Shown here piece by piece: positions 42,316-50,814 of a DNA stretch of 64,000 bases. Both the position numbers and the translations under genes were made by a program. Position 1 is the stretch's first letter. Each line of letters starts with the position of its first letter. A model generated the notes under the pieces. The model was given only the letters and a program-made list of their open reading frames with translations. It was not told the origin of the DNA and did not search any database. The stretch comes from Arenimonas sp. SCN 70-307 (GTDB lineage Bacteria; Pseudomonadota; Gammaproteobacteria; Xanthomonadales; Xanthomonadaceae): NCBI RefSeq assembly GCF_001724815.1, contig NZ_MEDO01000002.1, forward strand, positions 106,195-170,194, in the 5' to 3' direction.

Positions 42316-43713
42316 TCAGAGCACCTCGGAGGCGTAGTCGGCCAGGCGCGAGCGCTCGCCTCGGCGCAGGGTGATGTGCGCGCTGTGCGCCCAGTTCTTG
42401 AAGCGGTCCACCGCGTAGGTCAGCCCCGAGGTGGTCTCGGTGAGGTAGGGCGTGTCGATCTGCTCGACGTTGCCCATGCAGATGATCTTGGTGCCCGGGC
42501 CGGCGCGGGTGATGAGGGTCTTCATCTGTTTGGGCGTGAGGTTCTGCGCCTCGTCGACGATCACCCAGCGGTTGAGGAAGGTGCGGCCGCGCATGAAGTT
42601 CATCGAGCGGATCTTGATGCGGCTCGCGAGCAACTCATTGGTGGCGCCACGGCCCCAGCTGCCGTGGTCCTCGGTGTGGGTGAGCACCTCGAGGTTGTCG
42701 GTGAGCGCGCCCATCCAGGGCGTCATCTTTTCTTCCTCGGTGCCGGGCAGGAAGCCGATGTCCTCGCCGACGCTGACGGTGGCGCGGGTCATGATGATCT
42801 CGCGGTAGCGCTGGATGTCCATCGTCTGCGTGAGGCCCGCGGCCAGCGCCAGCAGGGTCTTGCCGGTGCCGGCGGTGCCCAGCAGGGTGACGAAGTCGAT
42901 TTCCGGGTCCATCAGCGCGTTGAAGGCGAAGTTCTGTTCGCGGTTGCGCGCGTTTATGCCCCAGACCTGGTGCTGCGGGTTGCGGAAGTCGTCGACGATC
43001 TGCAGCACGGCCTTGCGCTCGTCCAGGCGCGCGACCTTCATCTCCACCTCGTCGTTGCCAGGCAGGTAGAGGAACTGGTTGGGGTACCAGCCGTCCTCCT
43101 CGCTGCGCTCGACCTCGTAGAAGGTGCGGCCGCGTTCGGTCCAGCTGCGCAGGCTGCCCTCGTGGCGGTCCCAGAAGTCGCCCGGCAGCTCGGTGGCGCC
43201 GGTGAAGAGCAGGTTGAAGTCGTCGATGGCGCGGTCGTTTTCGTAGTCCTCCGACTTCACGCCCGAGATCGAGGCCTTGATGCGCAGGTTGATGTCCTTG
43301 GACACCAGCACCACCGGCACGCCCGGGTTGTCCTCGATCAGCTGCAGGATCGAGCCCAGGATCTGGTTGTCCGGCAGCACCAGGCCGAAGCGCTTGCCCA
43401 CTTCCACCGGCCGGACCTGGAACAGCAGCCGGCCGGCCGATTCCGACGAGCGCAGCTGCAGGCCCTGCGGCCGCACCAGCTTCACGCCCTGCTCGATGCC
43501 GCCGCTGCCGTGGGCCTCGATGATCTCGTTGAGGAAGCGGCTGACCTGGCGGGCGTTGCGGCTGGCTTCCGAATGGCCCTTTTTCCCGTTGTCGAGCTCC
43601 TCGAGCACCATCATCGGGATGAAGACGTCGTGCTCCTCGAACTTGAACAGCGCGGTCGGGTCGTGCATCAGCACGTTGGTGTCCAGGACGTAGATGCGCT
43701 TGGATCGGGTCAT
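42316..43713 (-). CDS. PIN-PhoH fusion protein (PhoH2-like RNase/helicase)
   Basis: The 465-residue protein joins an N-terminal PIN ribonuclease domain ([12 protein letters not shown] with Asp10, [21 protein letters not shown]; about 5-150) to a C-terminal PhoH ATPase. The ATPase has Walker [13 protein letters not shown] at about residue 280, Walker [13 protein letters not shown], and [11 protein letters not shown]. Such fusions are reported in other bacteria to act as unwinding RNases. The name PhoH reflects homology to a Pho-regulated E. coli gene, but I see no Pho box here. It heads an operon with the DUF1275 gene and lies downstream of gcvR-bcp. Confidence 0.93.
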   Translation of the reverse strand: MTRSKRIYVLDTNVLMHDPTALFKFEEHDVFIPMMVLEELDNGKKGHSEASRNARQVSRFLNEIIEAHGSGGIEQGVKLVRPQGLQLRSSESAGRLLFQVRPVEVGKRFGLVLPDNQILGSILQLIEDNPGVPVVLVSKDINLRIKASISGVKSEDYENDRAIDDFNLLFTGATELPGDFWDRHEGSLRSWTERGRTFYEVERSEEDGWYPNQFLYLPGNDEVEMKVARLDERKAVLQIVDDFRNPQHQVWGINARNREQNFAFNALMDPEIDFVTLLGTAGTGKTLLALAAGLTQTMDIQRYREIIMTRATVSVGEDIGFLPGTEEEKMTPWMGALTDNLEVLTHTEDHGSWGRGATNELLASRIKIRSMNFMRGRTFLNRWVIVDEAQNLTPKQMKTLITRAGPGTKIICMGNVEQIDTPYLTETTSGLTYAVDRFKNWAHSAHITLRRGERSRLADYASEVL

Positions 43714-43805
43714 GGGCTTCTCTGGCTAGGGGCGTGGACCCCGGAAAGGACGGCGCCGCCGAGGCTCGCGGGGCGAGTCGGCGGCGGGGATGTTCGCGGA
43801 AAGGA

Positions 43806-44288
43806 TCACTTTGCCTTGGCGGCCTGCTGGTGCTGCTTGAGCGCTTCGAAGACGGCCTCGGCGTGGCCGGGCACCTTCACCCCGCGCCAGGCCTGGGCGA
43901 CCCGGCCGTCGGGGTCGATCAGGAAGGTGCTGCGCTCGATGCCGAGCACCTTCCTGCCATACATGTTCTTCTCTTTGATGACACCGAAGGCCTGGCAGAC
44001 CGTTTCATCGGCGTCCGACACCAGGTCGAAGCGGAAGCCCTGCCTGGCGCAGAAGTTGGCGTGCGACTTCACCGAGTCGCGCGAGACGCCCAGCACCTCG
44101 CATTTCGCGCGGCGGAAGGAGGTGAGCAGGGCGTTGAAGTCCAGGCCCTCGGTGGTGCAGCCGGGCGTGGAATCCTTGGGATAGAAGTACAGCACCAGCC
44201 ACTTGCCGCGGTAATCGGAGAGCCGGGCGGACGCGCCGCTGCCGAGGGTGAGGGCCAGGTCGGGGGTCTTGTCGCCGGTTTCGATCAT
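43806..44288 (-). CDS. bcp: Thiol peroxidase, Bcp/PrxQ type
   Basis: Bcp reduces hydroperoxides in the cytoplasm. The 160-residue protein has the peroxidatic Cys44 in the PKDSTPGCTTE motif and Arg in the RSTFLIDPDG strand. The resolving Cys five residues later, present in E. coli Bcp, is replaced (sequence GLD), so catalysis must use another Cys (Cys62 or Cys79) or an external thiol. The ATG has a GAGGA site that overlaps the end of gcvR; the pair gcvR-bcp has the same order as in enterobacteria. Confidence 0.93.
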   Translation of the reverse strand: MIETGDKTPDLALTLGSGASARLSDYRGKWLVLYFYPKDSTPGCTTEGLDFNALLTSFRRAKCEVLGVSRDSVKSHANFCARQGFRFDLVSDADETVCQAFGVIKEKNMYGRKVLGIERSTFLIDPDGRVAQAWRGVKVPGHAEAVFEALKQHQQAAKAK

Positions 44289-44296
44289 CGGGTTCC

Positions 44297-44857
44297 TCAG
44301 AACTTCATCGGGTCCATGATGGCGTCGAGGTTGAGGTGGTCGCAGAACTCGAGGAAATCGTCGCGCAGGGCGGCGATGTGCATGTTGGCCGGGATGCCGA
44401 TGGTGACCTGGGCCGAGAACATGTCGGCGCCGGTCTGCATGGCGCGGTAGCGCGAGCTGTGCAGGCTCTCGACGGTGATGCCCTGCCGGTCGAAGAAATC
44501 GGCCAGCTGGAACAGGATGCCGGGCTTGTCGGCCGCCACCACTTCGACGATGTAGGGCAGCAGGTTCGACTGCAGGGCCTTGGGGCCGGTGCGGTACCAG
44601 ACCAGCTTGAAGCCTTCCTCGCGCTCGAGCCGGGTGAGCATGGCCTCGAGCTTGGCCACGGCGTCCCAGGAGCCGGTGGCCAGGGCGGTGACCGAGACGT
44701 CGCGGCCCACGGTGGACAGGCGCGCATCCACCAGGTTGCAGCCACTGTCGGAAATGCGGCGGGTGACGGCCAGCAGCGGGGACTGCGGATGCGTGGTGTA
44801 CGCGCTGATCAGCAGGTGGTTCTCGTTGGCGGCAGGGCGCGCGGCAGGGTCGGTCAA
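44297..44857 (-). CDS. gcvR: Glycine cleavage system repressor-like ACT protein
   Basis: The 186-residue protein consists of two ACT domains: HLLISAYTTHPQSPLLAVTRRISDSGCNLVDARLS and LLPYIVEVVAADKPGILFQLADFFDRQGITVESL. It corresponds to GcvR, which binds GcvA and represses the glycine cleavage genes in enterobacteria. In xanthomonads the target is uncertain. The start must be TTG, since no ATG or GTG fits before the first ACT strand. It is divergent from dapA, as in E. coli. Confidence 0.85.
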   Translation of the reverse strand: MTDPAARPAANENHLLISAYTTHPQSPLLAVTRRISDSGCNLVDARLSTVGRDVSVTALATGSWDAVAKLEAMLTRLEREEGFKLVWYRTGPKALQSNLLPYIVEVVAADKPGILFQLADFFDRQGITVESLHSSRYRAMQTGADMFSAQVTIGIPANMHIAALRDDFLEFCDHLNLDAIMDPMKF

Positions 44858-44910
44858 AGCAGGGGTCCGGACGGGCGCGCGGGGCGCGCGGGGCTACGTG
44901 GCCAGCATAC

Positions 44911-44940
44911 TTGCCGCCGCTTTCCGGCCGCAAGTAAGAT
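44911..44940 (+). promoter_or_regulatory. Predicted promoter of dapA-bamC
   Basis: TTGCCG (44911-44916) and TAAGAT (44935-44940) are separated by 18 bp in the gcvR-dapA divergent gap, placing a start about 22 bases before the dapA initiation codon. The match is moderate. Confidence 0.5.
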
Positions 44941-44968
44941 CGTGTCCAACCATCGAAAGGCCCCGATC

Positions 44969-45859
44969 TTGCAACTTTCCGGCAGCATCACCGCGCTGGC
45001 GACGCTGTTCACGGCCGCCGGCGAGCTCGACTTCGACGCCTGGGCCCGTCTTATCGACGCCCAGCTCGCGGGCGGCACTTCGGCCATCGTCGTCGCCGGC
45101 TCCACCGGCGAAGCCGCCGCGCTCGGCGACGAGGAATACGTCGCGCTGCTGCGCGCCGCGGTGGCGCGCGTGGCCGGGCGCATCCCGGTGCTGGCCGGCA
45201 CCGGCCTGTCGAACACGGCCAAGACCATCGCCCAGACGCGCCTGGCGCGCGACCACGGTGCCAATGCCGCGCTGGTGGTCACGCCGCCCTACGTGCGCCC
45301 CACGCCCGACGGCCTGGTGGCCCACTACACGGCGGTGGCGGAGCAGGGCGGGCTGCCGGTGGTGCTTTACAACGTGCCCGGCCGCACCGGCTGCGACATG
45401 CAGCCGGAAACCGTGGCCCGGCTGTGCCGCCACCCCAACATCGTCGGCCTGAAGGAAGCCCGCGGCGACGAGGCGCGCTGGAACGCGCTGTATCCGCTGG
45501 CCGGGCCGGATTTCGCCCTGCTCAGCGGCGACGACCCGACCTTCGTGCGCGCCGTGCTCGGGGGTGCCGCCGGCGTGATCTCGGTGGCCTCGAACGTGGT
45601 GCCGCGGACCTTCGCCCGGCTCTGCGCCCTGGCCCGGGCCGGCCAGGCCGACGCAGCCCGTGCCCTCGATGCCCGCCTGGCTGCCCTGAACGACTTCCTG
45701 GGCGTGGAGCCCAACCCGATCCCGGTCAAGGCCGTGCTGGCCCGGCAGGGCATCGGCCACGGGCTGCGCCTGCCGCTGCTGCCCCTGTCGGCCGCCCACG
45801 CCCGCGCCGCCGACGCCATGGCGGCCCTGTGCCAGCAGCTCGAATCCGAACTGAAGTAA
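44969..45859 (+). CDS. dapA: 4-hydroxy-tetrahydrodipicolinate synthase
   Basis: DapA condenses pyruvate with aspartate semialdehyde, the first step of the diaminopimelate/lysine route. The 296-residue TIM-barrel protein has GSITALATLFT at the start, AGSTGEAAAL (pyruvate-binding Thr), the catalytic Tyr in LPVVLYNVPGRTG, and the Schiff-base Lys in IVGLKEARGD. The start is TTG (LQLSGSITALATLF), eight bases after AAGG; it aligns with the family start. bamC follows 61 bp downstream, as in E. coli. Confidence 0.96.
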   Translation: MQLSGSITALATLFTAAGELDFDAWARLIDAQLAGGTSAIVVAGSTGEAAALGDEEYVALLRAAVARVAGRIPVLAGTGLSNTAKTIAQTRLARDHGANAALVVTPPYVRPTPDGLVAHYTAVAEQGGLPVVLYNVPGRTGCDMQPETVARLCRHPNIVGLKEARGDEARWNALYPLAGPDFALLSGDDPTFVRAVLGGAAGVISVASNVVPRTFARLCALARAGQADAARALDARLAALNDFLGVEPNPIPVKAVLARQGIGHGLRLPLLPLSAAHARAADAMAALCQQLESELK

Positions 45860-45920
45860 TCTTGCCGACTACATCCAATCCGCCCCGCGCCACGCCGCGG
45901 GGCACCCGAGGAGACACCGC

Positions 45921-46451
45921 ATGACCGCCCCGAAGCTTTCCCTCCGCCCCCTGCTGGTCGCCACCGTGGCCCTGTCCGTCATCGCCACCAGCGGCTGCAG
46001 CTGGGTGCGCAACAAGTGGGGCAACGAGGCCATGTACCAGGGCAGCCAGCAGAACAAGCCGCTGGAAGTGCCGCCGGGCCTGGACACGCCCTCGACCACC
46101 GGCGCGGTGCTGATCCCCGACGCGCCGGCCGGCGCCCCGGTGTCCACCCAGGTGCCGTCGGGCACCGAGTCCGTGCTGATGGGCATTGATTCGTTCGTGC
46201 TGGCCGACTCGGTCGGCAGCAGCTGGCGCCGCATCGGCATCGCCCTGGGCAAGATCGACGGCGTCACCATCGCCAACCGCGCGCAGCTGCTCAACAGCTA
46301 CGAGGTCAGCTACAAGGGCGTGTCGGTGCTGCTGCGCGCCGAAGCCGTGGGCGAGCAGACCCGCGTGGTGGCCCTGGGCCAGGACGGCCAGCCGATCCGC
46401 ACCGGCGTGGCCACCGAACTGCTGGCCCTGCTCAAGGCCCGCCTGGGCTGA
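45921..46451 (+). CDS. bamC: BamC-like lipoprotein (short form)
   Basis: This 176-residue lipoprotein (SGC at the end of a 26-residue signal) lies directly downstream of dapA, the conserved position of bamC. It has the proline-rich N-terminal stretch KPLEVPPGLDTPSTT that binds BamD in E. coli, then a single helix-grip domain (SWRRIGIALGKIDGVTIANR onward). It lacks the second helix-grip domain of the 344-residue E. coli protein, which is usual in xanthomonads. It should serve the outer-membrane protein assembly machinery. A strong bidirectional terminator follows. Confidence 0.85.
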   Translation: MTAPKLSLRPLLVATVALSVIATSGCSWVRNKWGNEAMYQGSQQNKPLEVPPGLDTPSTTGAVLIPDAPAGAPVSTQVPSGTESVLMGIDSFVLADSVGSSWRRIGIALGKIDGVTIANRAQLLNSYEVSYKGVSVLLRAEAVGEQTRVVALGQDGQPIRTGVATELLALLKARLG

Positions 46452-46457
46452 ACCCAT

Positions 46458-46532
46458 CGAACCAGGTTGATTTTAGGTAAGAAAAAACGCCCCATCGGGG
46501 CGTTTTTTCTTACCTAAAATCAACCTGGTTCG
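46458..46532. terminator. Bidirectional terminator inside a perfect 36-bp-arm palindrome
   Basis: The arms 46458-46493 and 46497-46532 are perfectly complementary around a 3-base ATC loop. The inner part is a classic terminator (AAAAAACGCCCC-ATC-GGGGCGTTTTTT) working in both directions for the convergent bamC and fdxA genes. The outer 24 bp on each side (GAACCAGGTTGATTTTAGGTAAG and complement, shown here in part) are not needed for termination. Confidence 0.92.
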
Positions 46533-46539
46533 TCAGCTG

Positions 46540-46863
46540 TCAGCGCTTTAGCTCGGGCAGCTTGCCGGGCTTGCCGTCCCAGTCGGCGGCGTCGGGCAGG
46601 GGCTCCTGGCGGGTGGTGATCACCGGCCAGAGCTTCGAGAGTTCGGCATTGAGGGCGATGAAGCCCTCCTGGCCCGCCGGCACGTCGTCCTCGGGATAGA
46701 TCGCCTTGGCCGGGCACTCGGGCTCGCACAGCGTGCAGTCGATGCACTCCTCGGGGTCGATCACCAGGAAGTTCGGGCCCTCGTGGAAACAATCCACCGG
46801 GCAGACCTCGACGCAGTCGGTGTACTTGCAGCGGATGCAGTTCTCGGTGACGACGAAGGGCAT
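46540..46863 (-). CDS. fdxA: 7Fe-8S ferredoxin FdxA
   Basis: The 107-residue protein is a seven-iron ferredoxin. Cys9, Cys17 and Cys50 should hold the 3Fe-4S cluster, and Cys21, Cys40, Cys43 and Cys46 the 4Fe-4S cluster (motifs [17 protein letters not shown] and [12 protein letters not shown]). The C-terminal 50 residues ([14 protein letters not shown]) form the family's conserved extension. It is an electron carrier in the cytoplasm; partner reductases are not in the window. The gene lies between the bamC terminator and the tRNA-Glu terminator. Confidence 0.95.
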   Translation of the reverse strand: MPFVVTENCIRCKYTDCVEVCPVDCFHEGPNFLVIDPEECIDCTLCEPECPAKAIYPEDDVPAGQEGFIALNAELSKLWPVITTRQEPLPDAADWDGKPGKLPELKR

Positions 46864-46952
46864 GGTGACGTCCGTTTGCTGTGCCAGGCGGCAATTCTAG
46901 CCCCGGCGGGCGCGTGCGCCCAGCGCGTCGGCCTCGCGTGGCCGGAAAATGA

Positions 46953-46981
46953 AGAAGGCCCGGCTTCTGGCCGGGCCTTCT
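46953..46981 (-). terminator. Terminator of the tRNA-Glu transcript
   Basis: On the minus strand, AGAAGGCCCGGC-5 nt-GCCGGGCCTTCT (46981-46953) is followed by TCATTTTCC. The hairpin starts eight bases after the CCA end of the tRNA and has a perfect 12-bp stem. Confidence 0.75.
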
Positions 46982-46988
46982 GGAATGG

Positions 46989-47064
46989 TGGCGCTCCCTA
47001 GGGGACTCGAACCCCTGTTCCAGCCTTGAGAGGGCCGTGTCCTAGGCCACTAGACGAAGGGAGC
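46989..47064 (-). tRNA. tRNA-Glu (anticodon CTC)
   Basis: The 76-base sequence (including an encoded CCA) folds into a cloverleaf: acceptor stem GCTCCCT/AGGGAGC with discriminator G, D-arm GTCTAGTGGCCTAGGAC, anticodon stem CGGCC/GGCTG around loop CTCTCAA (anticodon CTC), and T-arm with GGTTCGAGTCC. It reads GAG, the main glutamate codon in this GC-rich genome. It is a single gene with its own promoter and terminator. Confidence 0.97.
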
Positions 47065-47093
47065 GCGGATGGCGAAGCGGTGCAGCGGACGCT

Positions 47094-47122
47094 AGTATAC
47101 CGGGCTTGACCGCCCGCGGGAA
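47094..47122 (-). promoter_or_regulatory. Promoter of tRNA-Glu
   Basis: The strong -10 element TATACT (47099-47094) lies 30 bases before the tRNA 5' end and is followed by a GC-rich discriminator (AGCGTCCGC), typical of stringently controlled stable-RNA promoters. The -35 is weak (TTCCCG at 47122-47117, 17-bp spacing). Confidence 0.6.
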
Positions 47123-47182
47123 GGCCACCGGCCCGCCCCGGGCCCCGACGCGGCGCAGGCCCCTGCGCCCGCCACCGAACCC

Positions 47183-48577
47183 ATGACGGACCACGCCATC
47201 AGCAGCCCCCTCCCGCCCCAGGTCGTGCCGCGCGCCGAACACGGCATCTCCCGCAAGGACATCAGCCCCAATGCGCTGCGCGTGCTCTACCGCCTGCGCG
47301 ACGGTGGCTTCAACGGCTACCTGGTCGGCGGCGCGGTGCGCGACCTGCTCATCGGCGGCCATCCCAAGGACTTCGACGTGGCCACCGACGCCACGCCCGA
47401 GCAGGTCAAGTCGCTGTTCCGCAACTGCCGCCTGATCGGCCGCCGCTTCCGTCTGGCGCACGTGGTCTACGGCCGCGAGATCATCGAGGTCGCCACCTTC
47501 CGCGCCAACAGCGCCGACGACACCGACGACCGCGAGACTGGCGACGACGGCCGCCTGCTGCGCGACAACGTCTACGGCAGCATCGAGGACGACGCGGTGC
47601 GGCGCGACTTCACCGCCAACGCGCTCTACTACACCGTCGACGACTTCAGCGTGCGCGACTACGTCGGCGGTTACGACGACGTGCGCAACCGCGTGCTGCG
47701 CCTGATCGGCGACCCGATCGAGCGCTACCGCGAGGACCCGGTGCGCATGCTGCGCGCCGCGCGCCTGTCGGCCAAGCTCGACTTCGCCATCGCGCCCGAG
47801 GCGGCCGAACCCATCCCGGAGATGGCCGACCTGCTCTCGGCCGCGCCGCCGGCGCGCCTGTTCGACGAGTGCCTGAAGATGTTCCTGGCCGGGCACGCCG
47901 AAAAGAGCTTCACCAAGCTCGAGGAACTGGGCCTGCTGCCGGCGCTGTTCCCCGAGACCGCCAAGGCCCTGGCCACCAACCGCAGCGGCGCGCTGCGCGC
48001 CATGGTGCTGCAGGCCCTGCGCAACACCGATGCGCGCATCGCCGCCGACAAGCCGGTCACGCCGGCCTTCCTGTTCGCCGCGCTGCTCTGGCCGGCCTAC
48101 TGCCGCGAGCTGGCCGTGCTGCAGAAGCAGGGCGTGGACCCGACCGTGGCCCAGCAGCGCGCGGCCGACCGCGTCACCCTGCACCAGGCCCAGCGCATCG
48201 CGCTGCCGCGCCGGTTCTCGCTGCCGATGCAGGAAATCTGGCTGCTGCAGCCGCGCTTCGGCCAGCGCATCCGCAAGCGCGTGTTCCGCCTGCTGGCGCA
48301 CCCGCGCTTCCGCGCCGCCTTCGACTTCCTCGAGCTGCGCGCCGGCGCCGCGCCGGAGCTGGCCGAGGACCTGGCCTTCTGGCGCGAGGCCCAGGCCCAG
48401 GCGCCCGAGGTGCTGGCCGAGCGGCTGGTGCCCAAGTCGCCGCGCCGGGGCGAAGGCAGCGCCGACGACGCTGGCGAGCCGGGCGAGCCGGGCGAAGAGG
48501 GCGACGACGCCGGCCGCGCGCCGCGACGCCGCCGCCGTCGCCGGCGTCCGCGTCCCGGCGGGGACGCCGCCGGGTGA
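47183..48577 (+). CDS. pcnB: Poly(A) polymerase I
   Basis: PcnB adds 3' poly(A) tails that mark RNA for decay. The 464-residue protein has the class II nucleotidyltransferase head (YLVGGAVRDLLIGGHPKDFDVATDATP, about 46-72, with the DFD metal ligands), the RRDFTANALYY motif, the RYREDPVRMLRAARLSAKL neck, and a C-terminal basic tail [13 protein letters not shown] expected to bind RNA. The RRDF and neck sequences separate it from CCA-adding enzymes, as does the long C-terminus. Its TGA overlaps the GTG of folK. Confidence 0.95.
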   Translation: MTDHAISSPLPPQVVPRAEHGISRKDISPNALRVLYRLRDGGFNGYLVGGAVRDLLIGGHPKDFDVATDATPEQVKSLFRNCRLIGRRFRLAHVVYGREIIEVATFRANSADDTDDRETGDDGRLLRDNVYGSIEDDAVRRDFTANALYYTVDDFSVRDYVGGYDDVRNRVLRLIGDPIERYREDPVRMLRAARLSAKLDFAIAPEAAEPIPEMADLLSAAPPARLFDECLKMFLAGHAEKSFTKLEELGLLPALFPETAKALATNRSGALRAMVLQALRNTDARIAADKPVTPAFLFAALLWPAYCRELAVLQKQGVDPTVAQQRAADRVTLHQAQRIALPRRFSLPMQEIWLLQPRFGQRIRKRVFRLLAHPRFRAAFDFLELRAGAAPELAEDLAFWREAQAQAPEVLAERLVPKSPRRGEGSADDAGEPGEPGEEGDDAGRAPRRRRRRRRPRPGGDAAG

Positions 48578-49077
48578 CGAGCCCCGCGCCGCTGCCCGCC
48601 TGGGTGGCCTTCGGTGGCAATCTCGGGGATGTGCGCGCCACGGTCGCGGCGGCCCTGGCCGCGCTCGATGCCCACCCGGGCATCCGCGTGCTCGGGCGCT
48701 CGCGCTTCTACCGCACCCCGGCCTGGGGCGTCACCGACCAGCCCGACTTCATCAACGGCGTGGTCGCGCTGGACACCACGCTGTCGCCGCGTGAACTGCT
48801 CGACGTGCTGCTGGCCACCGAACTCGCCTTCGGCCGCGACCGCGGCGACGACGCCCCGCGCTGGGGCCCGCGCACGCTCGACCTCGACCTGCTGGCCTAC
48901 GCCGACCGGGTGCTCGACGAACCCGGCCTGTGCCTGCCGCACCCGCGCCTGCACGAGCGCGCCTTCGTGCTGGTGCCGCTGGCCGAAATCGCGCCGGCGC
49001 TGACGGTGCCGGGGCGGGGCCCGGTGGCTGGCCTGCTCGCGGCGGTGGATGCCGCGGGCATCGAGGCGATACCTTAG
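48574..49077 (+). CDS. folK: 6-hydroxymethyl-7,8-dihydropterin pyrophosphokinase
   Basis: FolK transfers pyrophosphate from ATP to hydroxymethyl-dihydropterin in folate synthesis. The 167-residue protein has AFGGNLGDVRATVAAAL, SRFYRTPAWGVTDQPDFINGVV, and the signature WGPRTLDLDLLAYADRVL (about 95-112) with Mg-binding aspartates. PHPRLHERAFVLVPLAEI follows. The GTG start overlaps the pcnB stop (GTGA), as in many gammaproteobacteria. The panB gene follows after 27 bp. Confidence 0.95.
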   Translation: MTSPAPLPAWVAFGGNLGDVRATVAAALAALDAHPGIRVLGRSRFYRTPAWGVTDQPDFINGVVALDTTLSPRELLDVLLATELAFGRDRGDDAPRWGPRTLDLDLLAYADRVLDEPGLCLPHPRLHERAFVLVPLAEIAPALTVPGRGPVAGLLAAVDAAGIEAIP

Positions 49078-49104
49078 CGCCACCCCCAGACGCCGGACGC
49101 CGAC

Positions 49105-49932
49105 ATGTACGCCAACGAATCCAAGGCCTCCACGCGCCCGCGCCTGACCGTGCCGGCCCTGCGCCAGATGAAGGCCGAGGGCCGCCGCATCGCCTCGGTG
49201 ACCGCCTACGACGCCGGCTTCGCGCGCTCGGTGGACGCCGCCGGCCTCGACCTGGTGCTGGTCGGCGACTCGCTGGGCATGGTCTGCCAGGGCCACGACA
49301 GCACGCTGCCGGTGACCGTGGACGACGTTGCCTACCACGTGGCCTGCGTGGCCCGCGGCCTGCGCTCGGCGCTGCTGGTGGCCGACCTGCCGTTCCAGGC
49401 CGACGCCACGCCGGCACGCGCGCTCGAGGCGTCCACGCGCTTCCTGCAGGCCGGCGCGGCCATGGTCAAGCTCGAGGGCGCCGGCCCCAAGCTCGAGGTC
49501 ATCCGCTTCCTGGCCGAACGCGAGATCCCGGTCTGCGCGCACCTGGGCCTGACCCCGCAGTCGGTGCTGCGCCTGGGCGGCTACAAGGTGCAGGGCCGCG
49601 AGCAGGCCGCCGCCGAACGCCTGCTGGCCGACGCCCGCGCGGTGGCCGAAGCCGGCGCCGACGTGCTGGTGCTCGAGTGCGTGCCGTCCGCGCTGGCCGC
49701 GCGCATCACCGCCGCCATCGCCATCCCCACCATCGGCATCGGCGCCGGGCCCGGCTGCGACGGCCAGATCCTGGTGCTGCACGACCTGCTGGGCATGAAC
49801 AGCGGCCACCGCCGCCCGCGCTTCGTCAAGGATTTCCTGGCCGGGGGCGGCTCGATCGAAGGCGCGCTGCGCGCCTACGCCGCCGCCGTGCGCGACGGCA
49901 GTTTCCCCGCCCCCGAACACGGATACGACTGA
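49105..49932 (+). CDS. panB: Ketopantoate hydroxymethyltransferase
   Basis: PanB makes ketopantoate from 2-ketoisovalerate and methylene-tetrahydrofolate. The 275-residue TIM-barrel protein has [28 protein letters not shown] (metal-binding Asp52 in VGDSLG), [19 protein letters not shown], and [21 protein letters not shown] near the C-terminus. Its TGA shares one base with the panC ATG (TGATG), so the two pantoate enzymes are co-translated. Confidence 0.96.
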   Translation: MYANESKASTRPRLTVPALRQMKAEGRRIASVTAYDAGFARSVDAAGLDLVLVGDSLGMVCQGHDSTLPVTVDDVAYHVACVARGLRSALLVADLPFQADATPARALEASTRFLQAGAAMVKLEGAGPKLEVIRFLAEREIPVCAHLGLTPQSVLRLGGYKVQGREQAAAERLLADARAVAEAGADVLVLECVPSALAARITAAIAIPTIGIGAGPGCDGQILVLHDLLGMNSGHRRPRFVKDFLAGGGSIEGALRAYAAAVRDGSFPAPEHGYD

Positions 49933-50777
49933 TGCAAACCCACCACACCCTCGCGTCCCTGCGTGCCCAGCTCCGGCAGTGGCGGCGCGACGGCGCCAGC
50001 ATCGGATTCGTGCCGACCATGGGCAACCTGCACGCCGGGCACTACGCCCTGGTGGAGCTGGCGCGCCGGCACGCCGACAAGGTGGTGGCCAGCATCTTCG
50101 TCAACCCCACCCAGTTCGGGCCCAACGAGGACTACGCGCGCTACCCGCGCACGCCCGAGTCCGACATCAACGGCCTGGCCGAGAACCGCTGCGACGCGCT
50201 GTTCCTGCCCCCGGTCGAGCAGATGTATCCCTACGGGACCATCGGCTGCGTGCAGATGCACGTGCCGGGCATCACCGACATCCTCTGCGGCGCGCACCGG
50301 CCCGGCCACTTCAATGGCGTGGCGCAGGTGGTGGCGCGGCTGTTCAACATGGTCCAGCCCGACCTGGCCGTGTTCGGGCGCAAGGACTACCAGCAGCTGC
50401 AGGTGATCCGCTACATGGCGCGCGAAATGAGCTTCCCGGTCGAGATCATCCCGGCGCCGACGCTGCGCGAGGCCGACGGCCTGGCCATGAGCTCGCGCAA
50501 CCAGTACCTGCAGGGCGACGAGCGACAGACCGCCACGCGCATCCACCAGACCCTGGTGTTCATGCGCGACGCTGCGCGCCAGGGCCTGCCGCTGCCGGGC
50601 ATCGAGGACCAGGCGCGCGAGCGCCTCGAGGCCGCCGGCTTCAGCGTGGACTACGCCGAGATCCGCCGCGCCGACCTCTCGCGGCCGCGCAGCGGCGAGG
50701 CCGGCCAGGTGGCGCTGATCGCCGCGCGCCTGGGCCGCACCCGGCTGATCGACAACCTCGAGTTCGAAAACGTCTGA
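49932..50777 (+). CDS. panC: Pantothenate synthetase
   Basis: PanC ligates pantoate to beta-alanine using ATP. The 281-residue protein has [18 protein letters not shown] with the HxGH ATP motif (His34 and His37 region), [33 protein letters not shown] and the lid motif [10 protein letters not shown]. Beta-alanine normally comes from PanD, whose gene usually follows panC in related bacteria. Here only 37 bp separate panC from pgi, so panD is not in this cluster. Confidence 0.96.
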   Translation: MQTHHTLASLRAQLRQWRRDGASIGFVPTMGNLHAGHYALVELARRHADKVVASIFVNPTQFGPNEDYARYPRTPESDINGLAENRCDALFLPPVEQMYPYGTIGCVQMHVPGITDILCGAHRPGHFNGVAQVVARLFNMVQPDLAVFGRKDYQQLQVIRYMAREMSFPVEIIPAPTLREADGLAMSSRNQYLQGDERQTATRIHQTLVFMRDAARQGLPLPGIEDQARERLEAAGFSVDYAEIRRADLSRPRSGEAGQVALIAARLGRTRLIDNLEFENV

Positions 50778-50814
50778 TGCCGGGCCGTCACATGGCTCGG
50801 TTAGACTCCGGCCG

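Noticed and set aside
42316..43713. Pho-regulon control of the PhoH-type gene
   Set aside because: No CTGTCAT-like repeat was found in the 92-bp upstream gap; the name alone is not evidence.
43740..43800. GC-rich hairpin after bcp as a terminator
   Set aside because: CGCCGCCGA...TCGGCGGCG can pair, but no T-run follows on either strand, so only a weak structure is present.
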